Assembly: GCA_900088475.1 (NCBI GenBank)
Contig: FLMG01001932.1
Location: 722 to 33,102 of the forward strand
Length of the DNA stretch: 32,381 bases
DNA from: Hyphochytrium catenoides
Taxonomy: Eukaryota; Sar; Hyphochytriomycetes; Hyphochytriales; Hyphochytriaceae
Reading direction: 5' to 3'
Shown here: positions 9,448 to 18,352 of the stretch, piece by piece
How positions within the stretch are numbered: position 1 is the first letter of the stretch
Layout of the letters: each line of letters begins with the position of its first letter
Made by a program: the position numbers and the translations under genes
Notes under the pieces: model-generated
What the model was told of the DNA's origin: nothing
Databases searched by the model: none
Seen by the model: only the letters and a program-made list of their open reading frames with translations

Positions 9448-11688
9448 ATGGAGAAGAAGACGAATGAGGAAGCGGCGACGAGTCCTGTTATTACAGACCG
9501 TAAACAGGAGACGAAGCAGGTCATTAAGGCAACGTTGGCAGTATGGAGTGGCGCAGCTTCATATGTATTGATGATGTTGGTTACCATGCCAATCTCAATC
9601 CATTTGATCGTCAACATGGCTGAAGGTTGCGACCCGGAGAAAGATGCGGCCTGTTTTGCGCCAACAGAATACAGTCAGTCAAAGCTGACAGTGGTATTGA
9701 GTGCTTTGCGTGTCTGCACATTTGTCATGGGTTGCTTCCTAGGAGCACTGTCGGACCGCATTGGGCGCAAGGCTCTAATGTTTATGGCGCTTATGGGCTA
9801 CGCACTGACTGGCATTCTCTATATGGTGGGTTGGTCCACCAAGAGTTTGGCTCTGTTTTTAATCGGTGGCATGATACTGGGGTCATTTTCCCCCATTACA
9901 CCGACAGGAGTCTCATACGTCTCTGACATCTCCTCTCCGGACCGACTGGCGGGCAATCTGGGTATTCTTCAAGGAATCGGGTACTTTGTGGGCCTTCTAT
10001 GCGGCGCTCTCTTCTCACTGGCTATCGGTGCGGCGACCACGAGCAAGACTCCCACCGTAGAAACGCCCCTGAGTGTACTCTATGACAATATGTTCTACGC
10101 GTCTTATGGTATTGGTTTCGCCCTGGCATTTGTCTTCGCAATCTTCGTTTGGCTGGCTGTTCCGGAGTCTTTACCGAAGACCATGCGCAAAACTCTTTCA
10201 AATCAAGAGTTCTTCAAGCGCGCAAATCCTTTCCAGACAGTTCTGCTGTTTACTCGTTCCAAGTACATGTTCTGTTTGTGGCTCTCCGCATTCCTGGGCT
10301 ACGTGAGCATCGGTGCAAGTGAGGCTGTCACAGGTGGTTGGTGGATGCGTCGCTACCTAGTCACCGATTTGGCTAGTTTCATCACCTTTCTAGTCTTCTT
10401 ATGGCTGGTTTCTGGTATAGGATCAATCGTTATGACGAAGATTTACGTGCGATTTCTCGGCGTGAAGAAAGCTTGCCATGTTTCTATGATCCTTACAATT
10501 GTGCTGGGAGTTGCTGTTTCTGTAGCTCGTAGCGTGACTGAGTCCTACATCGCGGCAGCTGTCAGCTTCTTTGCCTCCGCAGCAATTCCCACACTTACCG
10601 CTCTGTTAGTTCAGCAAGTTGACGTAACAGAGCGTGGAGCGCTGGGTGGAGCGCTACGAAGCTCAGAGGCCCTAGGAAAATTCATTGGCATTGTCGTTTT
10701 TGGAGCTATGTTTGCAACGTACATTGCTCCATTTACTCCGGATGCAAGTTGTGTTCCACCTACGTACGGGCTTGCTGACAAATCTAATACATGTCTTTGT
10801 GGCGTGAACACGTGCCCAATCGTTTTCAGCAACTCCAGCACCGTGTACCTGCCAAAGCCGTGCAGCCTGGGTGAGCTCACCCCAACCTTTTATGGTGCTT
10901 ACAGTCGATACGTTCCTTTCGTCCCACCGGCAGAAGAAACAAGACCTGTTGTTCCTCAGGTTTTCATCGAACAAAAGCTAGTGAAGAGAGACGAAACATG
11001 TATCGGGTCTGGAGGATCAAACGCTGGGGTCGGCTTTGTCAGTAAGCTCAATCGGGCATGGTGTGCTGCACCTAGTGTTCCTAGTGTCGGTCCGATGCTA
11101 AACGCGATATATGGTTGTCAAAAGTATGACATAGGCAATGCTGCGATATTGAAATGTCTGTCGGACCCCAGTTTGTACCCGCATGGCATGGCTTGCTACA
11201 AACAGACAGAAACAACCATTCTCTCCAAGTATGCTGCGGCTTCCAATGAGTCGGCAGCTCTTTCTCCCACCGGCCAGAACACGCAAGACTGCTTAGCAAG
11301 AGCGACCAGCTGCAATATGACAATATTTAGGTCTTTTGTCACCAAATACGCAGCAACAGTTAATGTTAGCAGGACGCTGCTCATCACTTCCAGAGTGCTC
11401 AACACATCCTTCGTTGGAGACGGCCACTGCGCAGAAGATGGTACCGTCGAGTTTAACCTATGCTGGCGCGGACCGATCGCCTCCTTCCCTGGATTGATTC
11501 CATTCATCTATCTGGCCGTTATGGGGATTGCCTCATACTTGCTCTTCGTTATTGCCGAAGTATTCTTTTCTCACTCGGAAAAGAAGGTGTTGAAGGAAAA
11601 CTCTGTTGCTGTTTCACCTGATAGTAAAGCAGATGCGGATGCGGGCAGCAATGCTGTGACGAGTATTAGCAAGAACCCTGCAAGTTGA
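9448..11688 (+). CDS. Major facilitator superfamily transporter with a giant Cys-rich luminal/extracellular loop
   Basis: Single exon, 746 residues, ending TGA followed at once by in-frame TAG. Hydrophobicity gives 12 membrane segments, at roughly 30-56, 80-104, 107-128, 133-158, 168-195, 216-238, 272-292, 308-330, 341-361, 366-390, 409-430 and 682-708. The MFS signature between segments 2 and 3 is clear (GALSDRIGRKAL, residues 99-110). The first half resembles the drug:H+ antiporter/HIAT-like branch, so proton-coupled solute transport is likely; the substrate is unknown. The odd part is residues 431-681 between segments 11 and 12. There are about 250 residues with 14 cysteines (435 to 672) and five NxS/T sequons (462, 600, 623, 639, 652), where most MFS proteins have a short loop. 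With the usual cytosolic termini this loop faces outside or the lumen, fitting disulphides and glycans. Loop 1-2 also has two cysteines (61, 69). Confidence 0.93.
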   Translation: MEKKTNEEAATSPVITDRKQETKQVIKATLAVWSGAASYVLMMLVTMPISIHLIVNMAEGCDPEKDAACFAPTEYSQSKLTVVLSALRVCTFVMGCFLGALSDRIGRKALMFMALMGYALTGILYMVGWSTKSLALFLIGGMILGSFSPITPTGVSYVSDISSPDRLAGNLGILQGIGYFVGLLCGALFSLAIGAATTSKTPTVETPLSVLYDNMFYASYGIGFALAFVFAIFVWLAVPESLPKTMRKTLSNQEFFKRANPFQTVLLFTRSKYMFCLWLSAFLGYVSIGASEAVTGGWWMRRYLVTDLASFITFLVFLWLVSGIGSIVMTKIYVRFLGVKKACHVSMILTIVLGVAVSVARSVTESYIAAAVSFFASAAIPTLTALLVQQVDVTERGALGGALRSSEALGKFIGIVVFGAMFATYIAPFTPDASCVPPTYGLADKSNTCLCGVNTCPIVFSNSSTVYLPKPCSLGELTPTFYGAYSRYVPFVPPAEETRPVVPQVFIEQKLVKRDETCIGSGGSNAGVGFVSKLNRAWCAAPSVPSVGPMLNAIYGCQKYDIGNAAILKCLSDPSLYPHGMACYKQTETTILSKYAAASNESAALSPTGQNTQDCLARATSCNMTIFRSFVTKYAATVNVSRTLLITSRVLNTSFVGDGHCAEDGTVEFNLCWRGPIASFPGLIPFIYLAVMGIASYLLFVIAEVFFSHSEKKVLKENSVAVSPDSKADADAGSNAVTSISKNPAS

Positions 11689-13744
11689 TAGCGAATCGAG
11701 GCGCAAGAAGAAGATGCTGAGATGCGCCTCAGAAAGAGGAGATGATGCTCTGGAGTCATTGAGCAGGGACTTCATTGACTACTTACTGCATTAGAAGTAT
11801 GTTAGATTCGTAACAGTGAGGAAAGAGGGTAATATATGCAAGTTACTGTATCATAAGAGACCGAGGCGGGTCTCGAGAGAGAGAATGAGAAGGTGCTCTG
11901 TCTGTACCTTGGCTGCCCAGGCCTCAGTTCAGACAAGCATCACGCAGGAAGACTTTGGGGGAACACGCGCAAGTAGCAAGGTGTCTTCTACTTCAGAAAG
12001 AAGTTAGTTAACTGCCATACCTAGGTGAGAAAGAGTCTCCCTCTCGAGAGTCAGTCTACCTGAGATATGCAAAGATAGAGTTCTAACATGCAAGAGAGGT
12101 GGGGTCAACAGGCTATCCTAAGAACATGCAAAGAAGAAGAGGGCAGAAAGGGAAAACGAAAAAGAGAGCATCCGTCGTCAGAGCCATTCATTGACTCTCC
12201 GAGTCAGGACTACTAGCCGTCCTGACAATAAATCTCAAAGAGGAGAGGCCGCATCCCATACACCGGCCCGATCTTTATCCAGCGAATCAGGTGGTTGGTT
12301 AGCAGTTACTATCCCTGCTTCTTGGTTGGCCGCGCCAGATTGGCTGACCTCATCACCGCCAGACCTTAGTTGCCCTACTATACCTCCTCTTCTGGTGCTG
12401 GCTTGGCAAACTCATCCAATCCTGATACTGAGAATGATCTCTTCTCCCGCCCCTGCCGCGGTTAATAAGCCTTATTGATGCTCAGGTCTGACCAGCGTTC
12501 TGCTGCTATCCCTCTAGACGTAAGTAGTACGGCAGCTTGCCCTTATTTTATGTGGGTGCCTGGGGAGCCTCTTCTCTAAGGCACGAGCTCCTCGCTCGCT
12601 CTGGACAGCGTGTGTGATGATCATCCTGTGAACCATCATTACTGCCAACCAATCTCACAACAAACATGATGTTCCTTGTGGTTCGTCCTTGTACTCCTCG
12701 GACATTGAGCATGAGAGTCCGTCCGACTGCTGCTCCAACAATTGGTATTGACAGTGGATGATGATGGTTCCAGCCGGTGCGAGAACGAACAACGTCGTTA
12801 ACACAAACCCGTCCCGCCACCACATGACCACGGACCTACCAATGCTGCTATTATATGCGCCTCCTCAGAACGCAGCAGCTAGCCAATAAGTACTGAGTAG
12901 CGGCACAGACCGCATTGAGTCGAGCAGGAGAGGATAGTTCTATGTCAATCATGATGAAAGCAGAAGAGAACTGTACCAGAGTACGAGTACTAAGATCTTT
13001 CCTTCTTCCCAATCTAGTACTCTTCAGCATAGCCTGGAAGCAGGTACAGAGTAGATGCTGAAACCCTAACTAAATGTACCGGTTTAGCTCCAAAGGCGGA
13101 AGCACTAATTTTTTAAAAATAAACTAGTCCCCAAAATAGACAGAGTCAGCGTTTGCAGGGTATTATCTATAACATCTGTAGTGCTCGAGATGGTCAAGAT
13201 TGGGTTGGCTGAAGGCGTGTAAGCGTAGATTTGGGGGGCCGGGGGGGAGGGGGGGCCAAAAATGCCCATAGTTAATGTTTCTAGGAGGCCAGATTCTAAC
13301 ATTTTGGGATTCTGGGGACTACGAAATTTATTTGGCGCATCCACCTTAGAGTTAGGTTGAAAACCCACTTTCACCTCCTGATTACCAACAGTGAGGGAAT
13401 TAAAGACCATGCTTTGAGCGGTCGAGGAATAAACTAAGGATTAGGCCGACATTGGTGCAAATGGACCCATCCTTCCGTTTAACATGAGGACCTTCACTCC
13501 TGGCTTCTACCCTGAGTGAAGGTCATCGCAGGAGGAACTTCCACAAAATTAGGTAAAGATCTCACTGATCTTCTTCTTTGTTGACGAAAGACGGAGAGCA
13601 GCCTCTGCTCATTTTTGAAGCTCAGAGCTCCCCAGAAGCGTAAAGCTGGCGAGCAGATGGATCAGCAACAGGAGTAAGAAGGAGAGCGGTCAGCTTGTAT
13701 CATTGTTTAGTAAGGAGGTTGTCGCCGCGACTCTAAGAAGAAGG
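11689..13744. other. Intergenic region between the MFS and DUF4139 genes
   Basis: No gene that I can support. Minus-strand 12548-12823 is open in two overlapping frames. One contains a Val/Ile-rich stretch around IPIVGAAVGRTLMLNV; the other starts with ATG at about 12825 and would encode a short single-span membrane peptide. Minus-strand 13105-13410 is a 101-codon ATG frame of unknown nature that crosses a G-run block at about 13236-13256. The region should hold the 3' UTR of the MFS gene and the promoter of the DUF4139 gene. Confidence 0.4.
13236..13256 (+). repeat. G-run block, potential G-quadruplex
   Basis: Runs of five to seven G separated by CC or A, well above the local base composition. 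Four or more closely spaced G-runs fit an intramolecular G-quadruplex on the plus strand. Function unknown; it lies about 490 nt upstream of the DUF4139 start codon. Confidence 0.5.
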
Positions 13745-15685
13745 ATGGCAGCTGCTGGACGACAAGTTCTTCGCATTAATAAGTCCACATGCAAGGTTGA
13801 CTCTGTTCTGGTCTTCAGTGACCGGGCGGAGATCTGCAGAACCACTGAAAGGCTGACCCTACAGGCAGGGGAAGCGGAGGTGCTGATCACTGGCATCAGC
13901 CAGCACTTCGTTCCGGACTCAGTCCGCGTGGAGGGAAAGACGTTTAGCACCACAGCTAAAGAATCAGAAGCTGAAGGAGGTCAAGATGCTAAAAAAGAAG
14001 AAGAAGGCAAAGCCGGTGCTTCTTCTGTTTCTTCTTTCGCTGCCGGAGCTGTTACCATTCTTGCTGTATCCACCAGTTACGAAGATTTGGCCAAGAAACG
14101 CACAGAAAAGATAAAGGCAGAGGAGGAAGATCTCACGAAACAGATCAAGAAGCACGAGAACGACATCAAAAAGCTCCAGCTAGAGAGGCGAAGACTCCAA
14201 AAGGACCTGGAGCTCCTAGACAGCCTCATTGGCGCCCTCATTCGCTCTGCTGGCGGGGGCTCAATGGGTGGAGATAATGGTGGAAGCTCTTCCTCTGGCT
14301 CTGCTTTCCTCGAAGCTCTCTCGGAAAGAGGCGTGACTGGCATCAGCAACCTCCTCTCGCTTTATCAGGCGAGAGGAAGAGCAATAGAAGAGGCAATGTA
14401 CGACAACGAAAAAGAGACATCTCAGGTTCAGGATGAGATTACTCGTCTTTATCAGCTCATGAACACTATGATGTTGGCAGGGACGGAGGAGTGCAGCTAT
14501 AACGTGCGTATCCACGTGGAATGCACTCAAGAACTGGATGCTGAGTTCAGTGTGTTCTACCTTGTCACGCAAGCGAGGTGGACACCTCTGTATGACCTCA
14601 GAGTCTTCTCTGACAGCAAGAGGCTGGATGTCGTGTACAAGGCGGAAGTGACCCAGAACTCTGGGGAAGACTGGGAAAACGCACGTATCTCACTCTCCAC
14701 TGCCCGTCCAGCAGTAGGAGGAGATCCACCCGAACTGGGAAGGTGGAAGATTGACATCTACAAGCCTCTCCCTTCCCCTGTCTCTTCTTCTTTCGGGGGT
14801 GCCCCGGCCTTCCTATCTATGGCGTCAGCCAGGGGAAAGAGTACCTCTGGACCACCGGGGGCGGCGGGAGGAGGTCTCTTTGGTACCAGTTCTGATAGCG
14901 CTCCTTACGGTGCTGCCCTTTCACTAATGGCGGATGAACGCAGAGAATATAGCGCTGCAACGGAGAGTTATGGCGCTATAATGGCAGAGAGAGAGGCCAC
15001 AACGCGGCAAGGCATTGCTAGCGCTGTCTTTGACATCCCGGGACTCACATCTGTACCCTCTGATAACTCTGCTCACACAGTCACAATTGCCACTCTCTCC
15101 CTAGAGGCAGACTTCTCTCGCATTGCAGTGCCTAAACTCCAACCTCAAGCCTATTTGAAGGCCGCAGTAACCAACACCTCACGGTTTATCTTTCTCCCTG
15201 GAGCTGCGAACGTCTTCTTGGATGGTTGCTTTATCTCTAAGACTCAATTTAAGGAGACAGTTAACGAGGGAGAGACTTTGACTGTCAATCTAGGGATTGA
15301 CGAAGGCTTCAAGATCGTCTATAGGCCAGTAAAGAGGAAGGAGGAACAAGCTGGATCAATCCTCTCCGGAAAGTCCAGGACCCACCGCTTTGAGCAAATC
15401 ATCGAAGTGAAGAATGCCAAGAAAACCCAGGAAAAGATTACCATTGTTGACAGCATTCCGGAGACCTCCAGCGACAAAGTGAAGATTGCTCTTCTGGAGC
15501 CAGATGTTGACAAGGCGAAAGGGGAAGCCAAGACCCTACCAGGCGCCGTCAACTGCAATGTCGTCATCAACAAAGAAGGCCATGTGGAGTGGAACGCAGT
15601 GTTGGCTGGAGGAGCGGACTTGACGCTAAATCTACGCTTTACTGTGAGCTATCCCAATGACGAGCGGGTTACTGGCCTGCAATAG
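13745..15685 (+). CDS. DUF4140/DUF4139 (mucoidy-inhibitor-A-like) protein
   Basis: Single exon, 646 residues. The ATG at 13745 is chosen because the open frame upstream has only TTG, and the ATG has G at +4. The N-terminal ~90 residues match the DUF4140 pattern (VDSVLVFSDRAEICRTTE, then a V-x-G-I-S-x region). A charged coiled coil lies at about 110-165, then a Gly/Ser linker. From about 270 the DUF4139 pattern is clear: WTPLYDLRV, then a Y-KAEVTQNSGEDW stretch and LSTARP, with further conserved strands to the C-terminus. A Gly/Ser/Pro-rich insertion sits at about 345-430. The family occurs in bacteria, fungi and many protists; its biochemical role is poorly defined, so none is assigned. There is no signal peptide or membrane segment, so it is probably cytosolic. 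A slightly long member of the family. Confidence 0.92.
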   Translation: MAAAGRQVLRINKSTCKVDSVLVFSDRAEICRTTERLTLQAGEAEVLITGISQHFVPDSVRVEGKTFSTTAKESEAEGGQDAKKEEEGKAGASSVSSFAAGAVTILAVSTSYEDLAKKRTEKIKAEEEDLTKQIKKHENDIKKLQLERRRLQKDLELLDSLIGALIRSAGGGSMGGDNGGSSSSGSAFLEALSERGVTGISNLLSLYQARGRAIEEAMYDNEKETSQVQDEITRLYQLMNTMMLAGTEECSYNVRIHVECTQELDAEFSVFYLVTQARWTPLYDLRVFSDSKRLDVVYKAEVTQNSGEDWENARISLSTARPAVGGDPPELGRWKIDIYKPLPSPVSSSFGGAPAFLSMASARGKSTSGPPGAAGGGLFGTSSDSAPYGAALSLMADERREYSAATESYGAIMAEREATTRQGIASAVFDIPGLTSVPSDNSAHTVTIATLSLEADFSRIAVPKLQPQAYLKAAVTNTSRFIFLPGAANVFLDGCFISKTQFKETVNEGETLTVNLGIDEGFKIVYRPVKRKEEQAGSILSGKSRTHRFEQIIEVKNAKKTQEKITIVDSIPETSSDKVKIALLEPDVDKAKGEAKTLPGAVNCNVVINKEGHVEWNAVLAGGADLTLNLRFTVSYPNDERVTGLQ

Positions 15686-16387
15686 TTGTTATCAGATTGA
15701 GAAGGAAAGAGAATTGACCTGGGAGGAGGGACCACGCAATCGTCCTTCTTGCGCTTATCGATGTTTTTAGCACACTGGGTAGTGGTAGTTGACTTAGGAT
15801 AATCAGATAAATGTAAAGACACGCCCGATGTCCAGTGAGTCCATATTACCCTCCCTTCCTGTCCGAGCATTATGCAGACTGTCTACTCAATGCAATGAAG
15901 ATGCCTAAGTTAAATCTCCTTTCTACAAAGGTCAGAGGGGTTTCAGCTAGCCCACTCCTCGTGCCGACTACTAGGCGTTTTCAAGACAAATAGCCTTCAA
16001 GGACGCTTCATTCTTCATGGGCTTTGGACGTGGTTCGTAAGTGGAGGACAGAGTAACGTTTAACGCTTGACTAGAAGACATCTTGTTTTAGATACAGTCT
16101 TTCTCTCTTTTCTCATTCAGATGTTCTCTAACGTAATGGACAAGGTGATCGAGAAGATGAGGCTGACCAGCGGTACCCGTACTAGAGATGAACAAAATTA
16201 GGTTTCATTATGTTCCGCTTAGCTAGCATCAAGGGCAGGGCTACACAGCCACTACATACTGCGGCCAGACGGTAGCCCTTTCCTTGATATTCCTCTTCAA
16301 TGCTGAGGAGGTTGGCGGGGGCCGTCCTCAGGTTCAGAGTTGCTCGGAGCAATTAGGTTGACCTTCATAAGGAGGAGCGTGCTTGGT
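15686..16387. other. Intergenic region, nothing recognised
   Basis: 3' flank of the DUF4139 gene. No long open frame, repeat or RNA gene that I can support. Confidence 0.45.
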
Positions 16388-16667
16388 TTAAAGCTCATCT
16401 TCCTCATCCTCCTCATCTTCCCAGTCCTCCTCGTCCTCCTCATCCTCTTCGTCCTCGCAGCAGCGGTCACACTCGTCGTCGTCCCAGTGGGTGCGGTCGG
16501 TGTTGTCGTAGATGGTAGAGATCATCTTGATTGTTAGCTGGGTGCTAAGTAGCTTGCTAGAGGCTTCTTGGCTGTTGGCTGGTGGTTGCTTGAGTGTTGG
16601 CTGGAATATCGTAGAATGAGGATCCTTCTGCCACGACGGATACCACTTCTTCCCGTCAAAGGACTTA
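16388..16667 (-). CDS. Probable terminal exon encoding a protein with an acidic tail
   Basis: A strong pyrimidine-rich 3' splice site (TTCTCGTCCCACAG) precedes the exon on the minus strand. The frame is then open for 93 codons to TAA at 16388. The peptide begins KSFDGKKWYPSWQKD, has a middle region rich in Gln, Pro and Ser, then DNTDRTHWDDDECDRCCED, and ends in repeated EED/DEED units. Phase requires two bases from an upstream exon, which I could not identify; a candidate ATG lies near 16883. Family unknown. The acidic run is DNA-repetitive (GAGGA units), so it may have grown by slippage. The hydrophobic frame on the plus strand is only the shadow of this run. Confidence 0.35.
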
Positions 16668-17424
16668 CTGTGGGACGAGAAGAGTGAGGCGTAAAGAGGA
16701 GAGGGAGAGATGAGAGGTTGGCTGAAGGTAGACACGAGTGAAGAACAAGGGTCAAGCAGAAGAAGGAAAGAACGTACAACAACAGAAAGAATGGGCTGCG
16801 AGATAGCAGAAGGTTGACAAGGGCAAAGGAAAGAGGACGGGGAAATATCTTTGCCCTTTTGCAGCTGCCTGCCCCTTCATCTTGTCTGTGATGTCACACA
16901 GCTACTGTTCGCCCAGCCTTGTGGTCCCACGAGGAGAGACAGGCTTACTAGTGGGGAAAGCAGGATGATCTCCAAGGAAGCAAGATCCGCTGGACAGACG
17001 GAGAGGAAGATCGCGAGGAAAGTGAAAGATCAGCTAATCGGTAAGGTTACCAGTGCAGGTTCTAGGAACAGGGAGCCATCATCGTGAAGTGTTTTTCTGA
17101 TTTGTTTCCAATTGATAATACGTCCATTGGTACGCCTAGAGAGTGCGGTTTGCATTTGCTGACCTTCCTTCCTGCCCTTCTAAACTTCATTCTACATCGC
17201 TCTCTCTCACAAGCTGTCCAGTCATGCCTGCGGATAACCACCTTCTAACAGGGTGGTGCGCTTGCTAGGCTACAGATGACACAGCTACAACTACGAGTAG
17301 GAAGAAAGAGAAAGATCGGCGAAGGAGAATCGGGAAGGAAGCAGAGGAGGAGGCGAAGAATGAGCATAGTCCGAAGAGGTGACGGAATGTCACCCTTCCC
17401 GGCATATCCGTTACTAGCTTATCA
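16668..17424. other. Region between two small leftward exon sets
   Basis: It may contain the 5' part of the acidic-tail gene, including a minus-strand ATG near 16883, but no supported exon. A plus-strand frame at 16851-17087 has no family resemblance. No repeats of note. Confidence 0.35.
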
Positions 17425-17762
17425 CTACTGAGGCACAAGATTAAATCTGGCGCCTGCAAGCTCCAGCCGCCAAGTGCAAGAAGAAAACATGGCAGTAGTT
17501 CCATCCAGGACCATGCCACCGAGAAGGCGATGAGACGTGAGAGAGAGGAGGCAGATGAGACAAAGAGAGAGAGACACACACACAGAGAGAGAAAGAGACA
17601 GACAGAGCGAGTAGACTCTATTCCCCAAGAGAGCCTGTATGAGAGAGAGAATATATCACCCATGCGAATCTCTTCGTGGCGCATTCCCTGTGGTGCAAGA
17701 CGGTTCAACTCCCTAACATTAGCCATGAGATCTTTCAGGCGTGAATCTTTGCCATCACAGGA
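17425..17762 (-). CDS. Two 3'-terminal exons of a small unidentified gene
   Basis: Exons 17660-17762 and 17425-17453, joined in phase 1 (donor CATGG|GTGATA, acceptor GAGCTTGCAG|GC), ending in TAG at 17425-17427. The joined peptide of 43 residues includes RLKDLMANVRELNRL, APQGMRHEEIRMG and ARFNLVPQ, which reads as natural helical protein. The upstream exon join (acceptor TTGATAGCAG) is in phase 0, but no earlier exon was found. The alternative, reading through the intron as one 153-codon frame, gives a Ser/Leu/Cys-rich peptide encoded by a CT repeat, which I regard as intron. Family not recognised. Confidence 0.3.
17530..17610. repeat. GA/CA-rich microsatellite in a probable intron
   Basis: Imperfect GAGA runs with a short ACACACAC core at about 17574-17583. 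Read on the minus strand it is a CT/GT-rich pyrimidine tract inside the intron of the small gene spanning 17425-17762. Confidence 0.7.
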
Positions 17763-18117
17763 CTGCTATCAAGACTAAGACGAGTCATCATCTCAGTCAC
17801 CAATCAAAAGCCTTGAAGATCAGTTTAAACCAACCAGAAGGCAGAGTCTCTGAAATCAGCCAATAGAAGCCTGAGAAAGTCTTAGACCGCTGTTTGACTA
17901 GGTGCGCCATTGGCCAAGATCTTCCTTCTTGCATGTTACACATTTTTAGGCAATTAGCTCATAGATTCCCATACACTTTATGTTCAGGTCTTCTGGGCGA
18001 TTTCTCGAGGTGTGACGTGATCCAGGTGGATGAATCTGTATCTTTGGCGGAAGAAGTTAGTGCAAGTGTAAGTCAGATGGAGGAGTAACGACTGTGCCCT
18101 TTCATCGCTGACACTTT
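17763..18117. other. Non-assigned stretch upstream of the small leftward gene
   Basis: A minus-strand frame with ATG at about 17935 is open for about 43 codons, but its possible donor does not join the next exon in phase. A plus-strand stretch at 17989-18068 is flanked by plausible splice sites (TTATGTTCAG and GTAAGTCAG). Neither can be called a gene. Confidence 0.3.
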
Positions 18118-18307
18118 GTTCTCTTTCTCTTTCTCTCTCTCTAACTCTCTCTCTCTCCCCTCTCTCTCTCTCCTCTCTCTCCCCTCCACTCCCCTTCTCT
18201 CTCTCTTTCTCTCTCTCTCTCCCTCTCGCTCTCGCTCTCTCTCTCACCGTCCCCCCTGCTCTCTTTCTCTCTCTCTCTTCCTCTCTCCTCTCTCTCCCCT
18301 CCACTCC

Positions 18308-18349
<42 letters not shown>

Positions 18350-18352
18350 TTA
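18118..18352. repeat. CT-rich microsatellite with a nested ~115-bp duplication
   Basis: About 235 nt of nearly pure pyrimidine on the plus strand. A distinctive CCCCTCCACTCCCCTTCTC block occurs at 18181 and again at 18296, so a unit of about 115 nt has been duplicated within the simple repeat. Likely unstable in length between strains. Confidence 0.85.

Noticed and set aside
14077-14757. Several minus-strand open frames opposite the DUF4139 gene
   Set aside because: They are antisense shadows of a clear, family-matching plus-strand gene.
16388-16400. C-terminal EDEL as an ER-retention signal
   Set aside because: It is the end of a long acidic repeat, no signal peptide is visible, and EDEL is at best a weak KDEL variant.
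16340-16537. Plus-strand hydrophobic frame resembling a membrane protein (Leu/Val-rich)
   Set aside because: It is the antisense shadow of the acidic Glu/Asp run on the minus strand.
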